A DNA stretch of 62,636 nucleotides from Alistipes sp. (GCA_017416915.1 JAFQAN010000010.1:1-62636), one strand, 5' to 3'. Numbered from the stretch's first letter, positions 18,767 through 28,405 are shown. Notes: a model not told the origin generated them from the letters alone. Made by a program: numbers and translations.

Positions 18767-21652
18767 CTATCTTGCAAGTCGTCTTCCCACATAACGCCAC
18801 GCCTCACGAAGCCACAGCACAAGCGATGATAGCAAGACGATAATCAACCAATCTTTGAAGCCCTCGGCATTAAACGCCCAGTCCGCTGTATGGAACATAG
18901 GTTGCACATTGAAGAAGTTATACAACAACTCGACAATAGCAATCTGTCCCACAACAATCGCCAATGCAATAGTAATAAAGCCCTTACCGTGGTGCAACGA
19001 GAAGAAGCCTCGTTCACTACAATAGGTGCGGGCATTAAACATATTCCAGAAGTGCGACCACACAAATATCGAGAATAGCAGCGTACGCTCGTATGGTGTA
19101 ACCTCGCTACGTTCGCCAAGCGACAAACCCCATAGGTCGCCAACACTCTCCACGTTCGCATGCTGAAAGAGGTATAGGAACGACAAGGTAAGCACAAAGA
19201 AGAAGATACCCATACCAAACACTCCAACAGCCATCGAGCGACTGACAATAAAGGCCTTACGGTCGCGGGGCTTATCTCGCATAACATCGCTTGTTGGCGG
19301 CAGCGACGCCAGAGCCATAGCGCCAAACGAGTCCATAATAAGGTTTACCCATAGCATCTGAGTAACGGTCAAAGGCGACTCAACACCCATAAAAGCGCCT
19401 ACAAGCACAATAAGACAAGCTGCAACATTCACCGTAAGCTGAAAGAGCAGAAAACGCTGAATATTTTGATATAGCGAACGTCCCCACATCACAGCACGTC
19501 CAATGCTTCCGAACGAATTATCGACAATGGTTATATCGCTCGCCTCCTTAGCTACCGACGTACCATCGCCCATCGACAAACCTACGTGGGCTGCTTTAAG
19601 GGCTGGCGCATCGTTCGTGCCGTCGCCCGTTACCGATACCACGTGTCCCTTGCGTTGCAGAGCCTCCACAAGACGCTTTTTATCCATCGGCCTCGCGCGC
19701 GCGATAATCTTAATATTGAGTACGATATCATCAAGCTCCTCGTCGCTAAGCACCGCAAACTCAGCACCCGTAATTACCGTAGAACTATCGTCGTCATCGC
19801 TACACAGACCTATCTGACGACCAATCTGCTTTGCGGTGGCAACAGTATCTCCCGTAACAATCTTTATCATTATGCCCGCATCACAACATTGTGCAACAGC
19901 CAGAGGCACATCATCGCGGACAGGGTCCGATATTGCCACAACACCCATAAAGGTAAGATCATTGAGCAATATACCCTTCTCGGCATCGAGGACCGACATA
20001 TCATCATCTATCCAACGATACGCAAAGCCGAGTGTTCGCATCGCCTGCGACTGATAGTTCAGCAGGTCGGCATCTATCGTCGCCTTGCTAACATCTGCAT
20101 CGGTTGTCGAACATAGCGAATTAACAATCTCCGGAGCGCCCTTGACAAGCAACACGCGGCGTCCCGAGGCACTGACCACAACCGTAGCCATATATTTGCG
20201 CTCGGTAGTAAAGGGAAGCTGCTCGATAATGGTATATTTGGCACGCATAGCCTCGTAATCTACCCCACAATCACGTAGCCACAACAGCAAAGCACCCTCA
20301 GTGGGGTTACCCAGCACCTTAATATGGGTCTTGTCGGTAAGGTCAAGCGAAGCGGTAGTATTTACTGCAAACGACTCCTTAACAAGTAGGCTTGTAACAT
20401 CATCGCCCAACTTTTGAGCCTCGCCAAGCGCATAGAAGCGAGTCTGGAAAATTGTCATTCGGTTGCGCGTGAGAGTTCCCGTCTTATCAGTACATATAAC
20501 GGTCGTTGCACCCATCGTCTCGCAGGCATGCATCTTGCGCACAAGATTATTGGTACTGAGCATACGTCGCATACTATACGCCAAGCTAAGTGTAACCGCC
20601 ATAGGCAGACCCTCAGGCACAGCAACTACGATAAGCGTAACGGCAATCATCAGCGTCTGCATAGTATATGCCAACAGCAGCGCGAAGTCAGCGCCAGGAT
20701 GCAGCCACTCAAATATTCCGACGACCATAGCCATAAAGAGCGCGAAGAAAGCGACGATAATAGCGACACAGCGCCTACGACTATAACTCTCAAAGCGCCG
20801 AACGACAAGCATAAAGAATATCGCCGTAGGGATAACAAGCGTAAAGGCTAACGGATGCCAATCGAAGAATACAAGGAGCTTACCGATGATAACCAACGCC
20901 GCAAACAGATAACCTAAACGCGTGATAACAGCACTCAGCCCATCAAGTTGCTCGTTTAGTGGGGTCTTAACACTATCGTCAATCTGTGCCGCCTCGAAGA
21001 CCTTGCCATTCTCTGTGCGGTCGCCCACGGCAAAGACACGGCATACACCATAGCCCTCCATAACATTCGTGCCACGCATAACGTGATTTGAGGGGAAGGT
21101 TGCCTCGGGGTCGAGCTTGCCAATATCTGCCGTCTTGTTACATACAGGCTCGCCCGTCAGCGTCGATTCATCGACACGCAGCGACACCGCCTCCAACAGT
21201 TCTCCATCGGCAGGTATCTCATCACCCGTAGAGAGTATAACAATGTCGCCTACAACGACATCACGTTTGGGTATCTCGACAGTTGCACCATCGCGAATAA
21301 CCTTTACTGGCTCGTCATCGTTTACGGCATTGAGTATGGCAAACTCCCTGTCTGCCACCATCTCAAAGTAGAACGAGAAGCCCGTCGCAAGAAGCACTGC
21401 GACAAAGATGCCGAGAGGCTCAAAGAAGACGGTCCACCCCTCGCCGAGACTATAATACTCATAGCAAGCAATACCCACCGAGAGTACGCCTGCAACCAAT
21501 ATAATTCTAATTAGTGGGTCATCAAACTTCGCCAAGAAGCGTCGCCACAGAGGCACCTTCTCGGGTGGTGTAAGGATGTTGGCACCGTTATCCGAACGAC
21601 TGCGCAACACCTCTTCGCTCGATAAGCCGCGATATTTAATACTACTGCCCAT
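18767..21652 (-). CDS. Calcium-translocating P-type ATPase, PMCA-like
   Basis: Membrane pump of the P2 class, probably exporting Ca2+. The 961-residue product has the phosphorylation motif DKTGTLTRN (Asp about 388), PEGLP in M4 (about residue 343), the actuator loop TLTGEP (usually TGES; the catalytic Glu is kept), KGAPE, TGDGTNDAPAL (about residue 674) and M6 LWVNLIMDSFGAMALA with the Asn and Asp that bind Ca2+. About ten membrane helices are visible. There is no long C-terminal calmodulin-type tail. Cation specificity is inferred from the M4 and M6 motifs. It is monocistronic. Confidence 0.92.
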   Translation of the reverse strand: MGSSIKYRGLSSEEVLRSRSDNGANILTPPEKVPLWRRFLAKFDDPLIRIILVAGVLSVGIACYEYYSLGEGWTVFFEPLGIFVAVLLATGFSFYFEMVADREFAILNAVNDDEPVKVIRDGATVEIPKRDVVVGDIVILSTGDEIPADGELLEAVSLRVDESTLTGEPVCNKTADIGKLDPEATFPSNHVMRGTNVMEGYGVCRVFAVGDRTENGKVFEAAQIDDSVKTPLNEQLDGLSAVITRLGYLFAALVIIGKLLVFFDWHPLAFTLVIPTAIFFMLVVRRFESYSRRRCVAIIVAFFALFMAMVVGIFEWLHPGADFALLLAYTMQTLMIAVTLIVVAVPEGLPMAVTLSLAYSMRRMLSTNNLVRKMHACETMGATTVICTDKTGTLTRNRMTIFQTRFYALGEAQKLGDDVTSLLVKESFAVNTTASLDLTDKTHIKVLGNPTEGALLLWLRDCGVDYEAMRAKYTIIEQLPFTTERKYMATVVVSASGRRVLLVKGAPEIVNSLCSTTDADVSKATIDADLLNYQSQAMRTLGFAYRWIDDDMSVLDAEKGILLNDLTFMGVVAISDPVRDDVPLAVAQCCDAGIMIKIVTGDTVATAKQIGRQIGLCSDDDDSSTVITGAEFAVLSDEELDDIVLNIKIIARARPMDKKRLVEALQRKGHVVSVTGDGTNDAPALKAAHVGLSMGDGTSVAKEASDITIVDNSFGSIGRAVMWGRSLYQNIQRFLLFQLTVNVAACLIVLVGAFMGVESPLTVTQMLWVNLIMDSFGAMALASLPPTSDVMRDKPRDRKAFIVSRSMAVGVFGMGIFFFVLTLSFLYLFQHANVESVGDLWGLSLGERSEVTPYERTLLFSIFVWSHFWNMFNARTYCSERGFFSLHHGKGFITIALAIVVGQIAIVELLYNFFNVQPMFHTADWAFNAEGFKDWLIIVLLSSLVLWLREAWRYVGRRLAR

Positions 21653-21772
21653 TTCCCGTTTTCAATTTGTCGCAAATTTACAATATTTAACCGAGAAATA
21701 GCCACTCCACACCACATTTTAATAACATTGTAACAACACAATTTTAACCCGAGCGCCATTTCGGAGGCTTGC

Positions 21773-21805
21773 ACCTACGCCCGTAAGCAGGCTTACGCGT
21801 AGGTG
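21773..21805. repeat. Long dyad-symmetric hairpin
   Basis: CACCTACG (21773-21780) and CGTAAGC (21782-21788) pair with GCTTACG (21791-21797) and CGTAGGTG (21798-21805). This gives a 15-bp dyad with one bulge and a 2-nt centre. It stands apart from the tRNA terminator and near no start codon. It may be a short dispersed repeat. Confidence 0.55.
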
Positions 21806-21810
21806 TAAAA

Positions 21811-21836
21811 AACAAAAAGATGTCTTGCGACATCTT
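21811..21836 (-). terminator. Terminator of tRNA-His
   Basis: On the minus strand AAGATGTC, loop GCAA, GACATCTT, then a T-rich tail, 18 nt after the tRNA. Confidence 0.85.
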
Positions 21837-21853
21837 CTTGCTTCGTTTGTTTG

Positions 21854-21928
21854 GGTGGAAGATGGGATTCGAACCCACGACCTTAGGAACCACAATCCTC
21901 TACTCTAACCAGCTGAGCTACATCCACC
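21854..21928 (-). tRNA. tRNA-His (anticodon GTG)
   Basis: Cloverleaf read on the minus strand: acceptor GTGGATG pairs with CTTCCAC (one T-T mismatch), D-arm AGCTCAGCTGGTTAGAG, anticodon loop with GTG, T-arm GTGGGTTCGAATCCCAT. An extra G precedes the acceptor and C is the discriminator; this G-1:C73 pair is the identity element of tRNA-His. CCA is not encoded in full. Confidence 0.96.
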
Positions 21929-21955
21929 GTGTAGATTTGTCTCCAAATCGGTGTG

Positions 21956-21985
21956 CAAATATACGCACTTTTTTTGTATATCCAA
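21956..21985 (-). promoter_or_regulatory. tRNA-His promoter
   Basis: Minus strand TTG (21985-21983), 19-nt gap, TATATTTG (21963-21956), about 27 nt before the tRNA 5' end. Confidence 0.7.
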
Positions 21986-22130
21986 AATTTTACGTGTTTA
22001 TTTTCTCAAAACTATCGAAATTATTGCGTTCTACCCACCATAACCTCGCCAATGACAAAAAAATAGCAGGAACGCGAGAATACACATAGGTAAATCTCGA
22101 CGCTCCCGCCCCTCAGTTCATCCGACAAGG

Positions 22131-22265
22131 CTACTTACAGCCTCCCTTAGTGGTGCTGCAACTGCCCTTTGTCGCACTCTTGTCGTCGCACGTAGTCTTA
22201 GACTTGTCTGTCGGCTTGGTGTCGTGCATTGCCGTAGTCTTCGTTGTCTTGTTCTCAGTTTTCAT
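22131..22265 (-). CDS. Small Cys/Lys/Thr-rich peptide, 44 residues
   Basis: An ATG at 22265 opens 44 codons ending in TAG at 22131. The product starts MKTENKTTKTTAMHD and ends with three Cys in the pattern TTCDDKSATKGSCSTTKGGCK. It is very polar, with about a quarter Lys and many Thr/Ser, no hydrophobic segment and no signal peptide. AT-rich sequence before the ATG fits Bacteroidota translation starts. The stop, the clean frame and its place in a gap between tRNA-His and the serine operon favour a real gene. I do not recognise a family. The spaced Cys could bind a metal, or the peptide could be modified; both are guesses. Confidence 0.5.
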   Translation of the reverse strand: MKTENKTTKTTAMHDTKPTDKSKTTCDDKSATKGSCSTTKGGCK

Positions 22266-22334
22266 AGTCGTAAAAATTAAGTTATACACCCTACCTACTG
22301 CAAACGCCACGCCAAAATAAGAGCAGTTATATTA

Positions 22335-22380
22335 CAAAATTCCCCTCAGGATAGTACTTTTCGTACAGCCCGAGGGGAAA
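22335..22380 (-). terminator. Terminator of the serine operon
   Basis: Minus-strand hairpin TTCCCCTCGGG/GTAC pairing with GTAC/CCTGAGGGGAA across a GAAAA loop, followed by TTTT. It lies downstream of the DUF1015 gene. Confidence 0.8.
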
Positions 22381-22423
22381 CGATTTTAAGGATGTGCCGC
22401 AGATGGCGGCTCATCAAGAAATG

Positions 22424-23668
22424 TTACTCGTCAAATGAGTGGATAACAACACCCGAACGCAACTTAGGCTCAAACCAAGTGGTCTTGGGAGGCATAATAT
22501 TGCCAGTGTCTGCGATGTCGATAAGCTGCTGCATTGATACGGGATACAAAGCGAAGGCAACCTTCATCTCTCCGCTATCAACACGCTTCTGCAACTCGCC
22601 CAAACCGCGGATACCACCTACGAAGTCGATACGCTTAGAGGTACGCAAGTCAGCGATACCCAAAACCTTATCCAATACGAGGTTAGAGAGGACTGTTACA
22701 TCCAAAACGCCGATAGGATCGTTATCGTCGTAAGTACCTGCCTTAGCGGTCATAGAGTACCACTCGCCATCGAGATACATTGCAAAGTTGTGCAAAGCGT
22801 TGGGAGTATAAATCTCCTTACCCTTCTTCTCAACAACGAAGTTCTCCTCGACAGCCTTCAAGAAATCCTCCTTAGAGAGACCATTGAGATCCTTAACTAC
22901 GCGGTTGTAGTCGATAATGCGAAGGTGCGATGCGGGGAAGGTAACGGCCAAGAAGAAGCAGTACTCCTCATCGCCAGTGTGGTTAGCATTCTTCGATGCA
23001 CACTCCTGACCTACACGTGCAGCAGCAGCTGTACGGTGATGACCATCAGCAACATACAAAGCAGGGATACCCTTGAACAGCTCGGTGATACGATCGTTGG
23101 TCTCCTTGCAACGGATAACCCACATGTGATGACCGAAGCCATCCTCTGCCACGAAGTCGTAGTCAGCCTCATGCTCAGCAACCCACTTAGAGATAATCGC
23201 GTCAATCTCAGCGTTATCGGGATAGGTGAAGAATACAGGCTCGATGTTCGCCTTCTGGTTGCGAACGTGAATCATACGGTCCTCCTCCTTATCGGGGCGG
23301 GTAAGCTCGTGCTTCTTGATAGCACCCGACAAGTAGTCCTCATAGTGGCAGCACATAGCGATACCATACTGCGTACGGCCGTTCATAGTCTGAGCATAGA
23401 TGTAGTAGTACTCCTCGTCATCCTGTGCTAACCAGCCCTTCTCCTTCCAGATGCGGAAGTTCTCCATAGCCTTCTCATAAGCCTCCTGTGAATGTTCATC
23501 GGCGATAGGATCGAAGTCAATCTCGGGCTTGATAATGTGGAGCAACGAGCGCTCGCCAGCCTCAGCCTTAGCCTCTACCGAGTTAAGAACGTCGTAGGGG
23601 CGTGATGCTACCTCCGATGCCAACTCCTTCGGAGGACGAATACCTTTGAAAGGTTTAATTCTTACCAT
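22424..23668 (-). CDS. DUF1015 family protein (serine-operon associated)
   Basis: The 414-residue product starts MVRIKPFKGIRPPKELASEVASRPYD, the typical DUF1015 opening. It has YVADGHHRTAAAARV, a conserved GHHR block that resembles the ParB/sulfiredoxin-type nucleotide-using fold. DUF1015 genes very often sit next to serA and serC, as here. This suggests a role linked to serine or phosphoserine, for example a kinase of the SerK type; this is inference. It is third in the operon serC-serA-DUF1015, 93 nt after serA, and has its own terminator. Confidence 0.88.
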   Translation of the reverse strand: MVRIKPFKGIRPPKELASEVASRPYDVLNSVEAKAEAGERSLLHIIKPEIDFDPIADEHSQEAYEKAMENFRIWKEKGWLAQDDEEYYYIYAQTMNGRTQYGIAMCCHYEDYLSGAIKKHELTRPDKEEDRMIHVRNQKANIEPVFFTYPDNAEIDAIISKWVAEHEADYDFVAEDGFGHHMWVIRCKETNDRITELFKGIPALYVADGHHRTAAAARVGQECASKNANHTGDEEYCFFLAVTFPASHLRIIDYNRVVKDLNGLSKEDFLKAVEENFVVEKKGKEIYTPNALHNFAMYLDGEWYSMTAKAGTYDDNDPIGVLDVTVLSNLVLDKVLGIADLRTSKRIDFVGGIRGLGELQKRVDSGEMKVAFALYPVSMQQLIDIADTGNIMPPKTTWFEPKLRSGVVIHSFDE

Positions 23669-23761
23669 ATATTAATTGTAGTTTTAGCTTGGTTATTATT
23701 CAAAACAGGGCGGGGCAAAGCCCCCTACCCAACTATCGTAAAAGCGCCGAAACGCTATCTA

Positions 23762-24685
23762 CTACTTGTTTACCTGGAAACGTACGTTGCCGTTTACGAA
23801 GTAATCAACAATCTGACGTGCAGCAGCCAAACCTGCGTTTACGTTAGCCTCAGCAGTCTCAGCACCCTGCTTCTTAGGAGTGCCGAAGTAGCGCTTGCCA
23901 AACTTCTCAGCATATACCTCCTTAGCATCGGGAGCGATGTCGGTGATATATTTGAGGTCCTCGCGCTCCTCCATTGCCTTCATAAGACCCTCCTCGTTGA
24001 TAACCTCCTTGCGGGCGGTGTTTACCAAGGTAGCACCCTTAGGCATCGACATAGCGAGGTCGTAACCGATAGAACCCTTAGTCTCAGCCGTTGCAGGAAT
24101 GTGCAATGAGAGGTAGTCGGCAGCAGCATAAAGCTCTGCGATAGAGTTCATCTTCTTAACGCCATCACGCTCGAAGACAGCCTCATCAGTGATGAAGGGG
24201 TCGTAAGCGATAACATTCATACCAAGAGCCTTACCCTTCAAACCTACCAAACGACCTACGTTGCCGTAAGCGTGGATAGCAAGAGTCTTGCCCTGCAACT
24301 CCGAACCAGTGCCAGGGTTGAACTGGTTACGTGCCATATAAACCATCATACCCAATGCCAACTCAGCAACTGCGTTAGAGTTCTGACCAGGGGTATTCAT
24401 AACAACGACGTTGTGAGCAGTAGCGGCAGCCAAATCCACGTTATCAAAGCCAGCGCCAGCACGTACCACGATTTTGAGCTGCTTAGCAGCCTCAATAACC
24501 TCAGCAGTAACCTTGTCGCTACGGATAATCAAAGCATCAACGTCAGCAACAGCAGCCAACAACTCCGACTTGTCAGCATACTTTTCAAGGCGTACTACCT
24601 CATAGCCAGCCTCCTTCAAAATTGACTCAATACCCTCAACAGCAGTCTTAGCAAAGGGCTTCTCGGTTGCAATAAGTACCTTCAT
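23762..24685 (-). CDS. serA: D-3-phosphoglycerate dehydrogenase, short form with Lys in place of catalytic His
   Basis: First step of serine synthesis: oxidises 3-phosphoglycerate with NAD+. The 307-residue product has the D-2-hydroxyacid dehydrogenase fold: NAD loop YGNVGRLVG, IAYDPF with the adenine-ribose Asp, LHIPATAETKGSIG and VNTARKEVINEEGL with the catalytic Arg. Where the family usually reads TPHIGA it reads TPKKQGAET, so Lys takes the place of the catalytic His. Such Lys-type short enzymes are known (for example Entamoeba), so activity is likely. No ACT or ASB regulatory domain follows, so serine feedback inhibition is not expected. Confidence 0.93.
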   Translation of the reverse strand: MKVLIATEKPFAKTAVEGIESILKEAGYEVVRLEKYADKSELLAAVADVDALIIRSDKVTAEVIEAAKQLKIVVRAGAGFDNVDLAAATAHNVVVMNTPGQNSNAVAELALGMMVYMARNQFNPGTGSELQGKTLAIHAYGNVGRLVGLKGKALGMNVIAYDPFITDEAVFERDGVKKMNSIAELYAAADYLSLHIPATAETKGSIGYDLAMSMPKGATLVNTARKEVINEEGLMKAMEEREDLKYITDIAPDAKEVYAEKFGKRYFGTPKKQGAETAEANVNAGLAAARQIVDYFVNGNVRFQVNK

Positions 24686-24783
24686 AATTAGGTTTTATTT
24701 TGCGATTAGGTTTGTTTAATTAGGCAGCCGCCAACGAGTATTCGCGACGGCTACCATGTTAATTATTATTGATTTAGGTTGGA

Positions 24784-25863
24784 TTACTTGTGAAGCTGCT
24801 CGAACTCCTGCATGCAAGCTACCAAAGCCTCAACAGACTCCTTGGGGCAAGCATTGTAGATAGATGCACGGAAACCACCTACTGAACGGTGTCCCTTGAT
24901 ACCTACCATACCGCGCTCCTTTGCGAACTCCATAAACTCCTTCTCGAACTCCTCCTTGCCAGGAGCCATCACGAAGCAGACGTTCATCAACGAACGGTCC
25001 TCCTTCTCGGCTGTACCTACGAACATAGAGTTGCGGTCAATCTCGTTGTAGAGCAACGCTGCCTTCTCCTTGTTACGCTTATACATCTCCTCAACACCAC
25101 CAAGCTCCTTAACCCACTTCAAGGTCTGATACATAACGAAGATGGGGAATACAGGAGGTGTGTTGAACATAGAGTGGTTGCGAGCCTCCTCGGGATAGTG
25201 AGTAGAGTAATCAACCATAGTCTGCAACTTGCGACCCGACTGACCGAGAAGATCCTTGCGGATAATAACGAAGGTAACACCTGCGGGGCCTACGTTCTTC
25301 TGAGCGCCACCGTAGATCATACCATACTTCTTGATGTCGATAGGACGAGACATGATGTCTGACGACATATCAGCAACCAATGTTACGGGCGAGTCGATAT
25401 CCTCGTGGATCTCGGTACCGTAGATAGTGTTGTTGGTAGTGATGTGGAAGTAGTCAGCATCGGTAGGGATGGTGTAGTTCTTAGGAATGTAGTTGTAGGT
25501 CTTGTCCTCAGAAGAAGCAACAACCTCTACCTCACCGTAGAACTTAGCCTCCTTAACGGCCTTCTTTGCCCAAACGCCAGTCTGCAAGTAAGCAGCCTTA
25601 GTTTTGAGAAGGTTAGCGGGAACCTCAAAGAACTGAGTTGAAGCACCACCACCGAGGAAGAATACAGCATAATCATCAGGGATGTTCAACAGGTCGCGCC
25701 AAAGCTGCTCAACCTCTGCCATAACGCGCTCCCAGCCAGGAGTACGGTGTGAAATCTCCAAGATACCGATACCGGTGTTGTCGAAATCGCGGATTGCCTC
25801 AATAGCAGCCTCAACAGCCTGCTTGGGAAGTACGCAAGGTCCTGCGTTGAAATTGTGTTTCAT
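24784..25863 (-). CDS. serC: Phosphoserine aminotransferase
   Basis: Second step of serine synthesis: converts phosphohydroxypyruvate to phosphoserine with glutamate, and may also serve pyridoxal phosphate synthesis. The 359-residue product starts [14 protein letters not shown], the standard SerC N terminus. The frame stays open upstream to 25959, but that extension ([10 protein letters not shown]...) does not resemble the family and overlaps the promoter region, so the start at 25863 is chosen. The PLP lysine is in [20 protein letters not shown] and [10 protein letters not shown] are further family blocks. It is first in the serC-serA-DUF1015 operon. Confidence 0.96.
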   Translation of the reverse strand: MKHNFNAGPCVLPKQAVEAAIEAIRDFDNTGIGILEISHRTPGWERVMAEVEQLWRDLLNIPDDYAVFFLGGGASTQFFEVPANLLKTKAAYLQTGVWAKKAVKEAKFYGEVEVVASSEDKTYNYIPKNYTIPTDADYFHITTNNTIYGTEIHEDIDSPVTLVADMSSDIMSRPIDIKKYGMIYGGAQKNVGPAGVTFVIIRKDLLGQSGRKLQTMVDYSTHYPEEARNHSMFNTPPVFPIFVMYQTLKWVKELGGVEEMYKRNKEKAALLYNEIDRNSMFVGTAEKEDRSLMNVCFVMAPGKEEFEKEFMEFAKERGMVGIKGHRSVGGFRASIYNACPKESVEALVACMQEFEQLHK

Positions 25864-25970
25864 AAGTTTTAAGTGTTTTTTAAGTTTGTTTATAAATGAT
25901 AAATCGTATCTTCTCTCCACACAGGTCGCTCGACGCCTATACGCAAAACGACCATCCATAGTTAGTCATA

Positions 25971-25999
25971 CAAAGATAATCAATTTTTGTCATTCCCAA
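25971..25999 (-). promoter_or_regulatory. Probable serC operon promoter
   Basis: Minus strand TATCTTTG (25978-25971) with TTG about 18 nt upstream (25999-25997). The leader before the serC ATG is about 105 nt. No other structure is obvious in it. Confidence 0.55.
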
Positions 26000-26063
26000 A
26001 AGGAAAAACCAAAATTTTTCACTTTCTCGCCGCTATATAAGCAAGTTTTTACTTTTTTCAATG

Positions 26064-26108
26064 AAAAAGAGCGACCCGAAGCCCTTTTCAAGACACGGAG
26101 CGCTCTTT
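26064..26108 (-). terminator. Terminator of galK
   Basis: AAAGAGCG (26066-26073) pairs with CGCTCTTT (26101-26108), with internal partial pairing. The minus strand continues in a T-run. Confidence 0.65.
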
Positions 26109-26128
26109 GTTTTTACACTTTTCAAGCC

Positions 26129-27265
26129 CTACAATCGGCGCGCACCATCCGAGATAACCACCGAATAGACCTTCGGCTCGTGGCCATACTTCTCATTGAA
26201 GCGACGCTTAGCCTCGGCGATAAAACCATCATAAAGCTCGGCCTTCACAAGGTTGATGGTGCAACCGCCAAAACCACCGCCCATAATACGAGAGCCTGCG
26301 ACGCCCAACTCCTGGGCAACCGTAGCCAAGAAGTCAAGCTCCTCGCACGACACCTCATAATCGCGCGACATTCCCCAGTGCGTCTCATACATACGCCTGC
26401 CCACGGTCTCGTAGTCATTGTTTTTCAGCGCCTCGCAGACATCCATAACGCGTTGCTCCTCGCCAATGACATAGCGCGCGCGCTTATAGTCCTCCTCCGA
26501 TATTTTATCCTTAACAGCATCGAGTTGTGCCATCGTTGCACCTCGCAGGAACTCCTGACCAAGCACCGCTGCTACCCTCTCGCACGATGCTCGACGGTCG
26601 TTATAGGGCGAGCCGACAAGCTCATGTTTAACAACCGAGTCCAACAAGACGAGCTTATAACCGTGTGCCTCGGGGTTGAACGGGAAGTATTCAAACTCCA
26701 TAGAGCGGCAGTCGAGACGCATAAGATGTCCCGCCTTACCGAAGATTGATGCAAACTGGTCCATAATACCGCACTTCACGCCGCAGTAGTTATGCTCGGT
26801 AGATTGACCAATGCGCGCCAGCTCGAAGCGGTCGATACCCAAGTCAAAGAGGTCGTTGAGCGCATTTGCAAATGTCGATTCGAGGGCAGCCGATGACGAC
26901 ATACCTGCACCAAGAGGCACATCGCCCGAAAAGGCGGTATCAAACCCCGCTATCTTACCGCCACGCTTCTGTATCTCGCGGCAAACGCCAAAGATGTAGC
27001 GCGCCCAGCTCGCCGAGGGAGCATCCTCCTCTGCTAAGCCAAACTCGGCATATTCGTCCAAATCGACAGCGTAAGCACGAACCTTATCCCCTCCATTTAG
27101 GCGTATCTCGGCAACCATACCCTTGTCGATAGCGCCAGGAAAGACAAAGCCTCCGTTATAGTCGGTATGCTCGCCAATGAGGTTGATGCGACCAGGCGAG
27201 GTAAACAGCACTCCCTTCTGGCCAAAACGCTCTAAAAATTTCTCGTTGATAAGATTTACATTCAT
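26129..27265 (-). CDS. galK: Galactokinase
   Basis: Phosphorylates galactose to galactose-1-phosphate (Leloir pathway). The 378-residue GHMP kinase has the galactokinase signature GRINLIGEHTDYNGG (25-39), the ATP loop PLGAGMSSSAALE (117-129) and the C-terminal GGGFGGCTINL. Length is normal. It is monocistronic, with no galE or galT neighbour, and is transcribed divergently from the ProX-like gene. Confidence 0.96.
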   Translation of the reverse strand: MNVNLINEKFLERFGQKGVLFTSPGRINLIGEHTDYNGGFVFPGAIDKGMVAEIRLNGGDKVRAYAVDLDEYAEFGLAEEDAPSASWARYIFGVCREIQKRGGKIAGFDTAFSGDVPLGAGMSSSAALESTFANALNDLFDLGIDRFELARIGQSTEHNYCGVKCGIMDQFASIFGKAGHLMRLDCRSMEFEYFPFNPEAHGYKLVLLDSVVKHELVGSPYNDRRASCERVAAVLGQEFLRGATMAQLDAVKDKISEEDYKRARYVIGEEQRVMDVCEALKNNDYETVGRRMYETHWGMSRDYEVSCEELDFLATVAQELGVAGSRIMGGGFGGCTINLVKAELYDGFIAEAKRRFNEKYGHEPKVYSVVISDGARRL

Positions 27266-27309
27266 AGTATGATAGTTTTAGTTATATACTCGTCGCACAA
27301 ACGCATCTA

Positions 27310-27340
27310 CAAAATTAGATATTTTCTCGGACTTTCGCAA
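27310..27340 (-). promoter_or_regulatory. galK promoter
   Basis: Minus strand TTG (27340-27338), 20-nt gap, TAATTTTG (27317-27310), about 45 nt before the ATG. Confidence 0.6.
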
Positions 27341-27373
27341 CACATTTTGCCGAAAATTACTACCTTTGCTACT

Positions 27374-27865
27374 ATGGAACGACGCGATAATGTATTTAAG
27401 TGGCTCGATGACCACGGCATAGAGTACACCTGGTATGAGCATCCCGAGGCTCCCACAATCGAGATTGCACGTCAATATTGGCGCAAAGATGGCTCGAAGC
27501 ACTGCAAAAACCTATTCTTCCGCAACCACAAGGGCAACCGCCACTACTTAGTGGTCTTCGACTCGGAGCAGTCGATGGCAATTCACGACTTGGAGCATAT
27601 ACTGCATCAAGGCAAGCTATCGTTTGCATCGCCCGAACGTATGATGAAGTGGCTCGGGCTATGTCCAGGATCGGTATCGCCATTTGGGCTTATTAACGAC
27701 GAGCAGAACCACGTACACCTCTTCTTAGATGAGACACTGCGCAAACAGCCATCGCTCAGCTTTCACCCCAACGACAACCGCTTCACGGTGGTCATCGCTC
27801 GCAAGGAGTTTGAGCGATACCTCAATTTAGTCGGCAATACCTATGAATATATAAAGCTATACTAA
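27374..27865 (+). CDS. YbaK/ProX-type aminoacyl-tRNA deacylase
   Basis: A trans-editing enzyme that hydrolyses mischarged tRNA, most likely Ala-tRNA-Pro or Cys-tRNA-Pro. The 163-residue product starts MERRDNVFKWLDDHGIEYTWYEHPEAPT and has KNLFFRNHKGNRHYLVV with the conserved Lys, FASPERMMKWLGLCPGSVSPFGLIND and VHLFLDETL, all matching the ProX branch of the YbaK fold. The frame opens upstream at 27269, but TACCTTTG, a good -7 element, sits at 27361-27368, so the start at 27374 is chosen. It lies only 5 nt after that element, implying a leaderless message. Confidence 0.9.
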   Translation: MERRDNVFKWLDDHGIEYTWYEHPEAPTIEIARQYWRKDGSKHCKNLFFRNHKGNRHYLVVFDSEQSMAIHDLEHILHQGKLSFASPERMMKWLGLCPGSVSPFGLINDEQNHVHLFLDETLRKQPSLSFHPNDNRFTVVIARKEFERYLNLVGNTYEYIKLY

Positions 27866-27886
27866 GCATTAGCCGATAGCCACAAA

Positions 27887-27920
27887 AAAATTCCTTGCTA
27901 AAACGACTGCAAGGAATTTT
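27887..27920. terminator. Bidirectional terminator between ProX and mscL
   Basis: AAAATTCCTTGC (27887-27898) pairs with GCAAGGAATTTT (27909-27920), between converging genes. Confidence 0.85.
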
Positions 27921-27937
27921 CGTTTATATAACGTCGA

Positions 27938-28405
27938 TTACTTCTTCTCTTTGAGCAAATCGCGAATCTCTGCCAAGAGGACCTCCTCCTTGGTAGGCTC
28001 TGGCTCGGGAGCAGGTGCTGGCTCTGCCGCTGCGGCAGCCTCCTCCTTCTTACGAAGATTAGAGAGCTTGTTGATAACCTTAATCATCATAAATACGCTC
28101 ACGGCGACAATCAAAAAGTCGAGGCAGGTCTGCAAGAAGGCACCATACTTCCAAAGCACCTCTGCAACCTCGGGAGTTACCACCTCGCCAGCCTCGTTAA
28201 GCACTGCGGGCTGAGCCTCTTTGAGCGTAACAGCCAAATCAGAGAAGTTCTTACCACCAAGAAGGTTACCGATAGGAGGCATAATTATATCGTTCACCAA
28301 CGATGTAACAATCTTACCGAAAGCTCCACCGATGATAACACCGACTGCCATATCTACCACATTACCTTTGAGCGCGAACGCCTTAAATTCTTGTAAAAGT
28401 CCCAT
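27938..28405 (-). CDS. mscL: Large-conductance mechanosensitive channel
   Basis: Pentameric channel that opens under membrane tension to release solutes in osmotic downshock. The 155-residue product starts [33 protein letters not shown], the MscL N-terminal helix and pore helix, with the second helix at about residues 85-105 and a C-terminal Ala/Glu/Pro-rich linker before the helical bundle ([15 protein letters not shown]). It is somewhat longer than the about 136-residue E. coli protein because of the periplasmic loop and the linker. Confidence 0.96.
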   Translation of the reverse strand: MGLLQEFKAFALKGNVVDMAVGVIIGGAFGKIVTSLVNDIIMPPIGNLLGGKNFSDLAVTLKEAQPAVLNEAGEVVTPEVAEVLWKYGAFLQTCLDFLIVAVSVFMMIKVINKLSNLRKKEEAAAAAEPAPAPEPEPTKEEVLLAEIRDLLKEKK

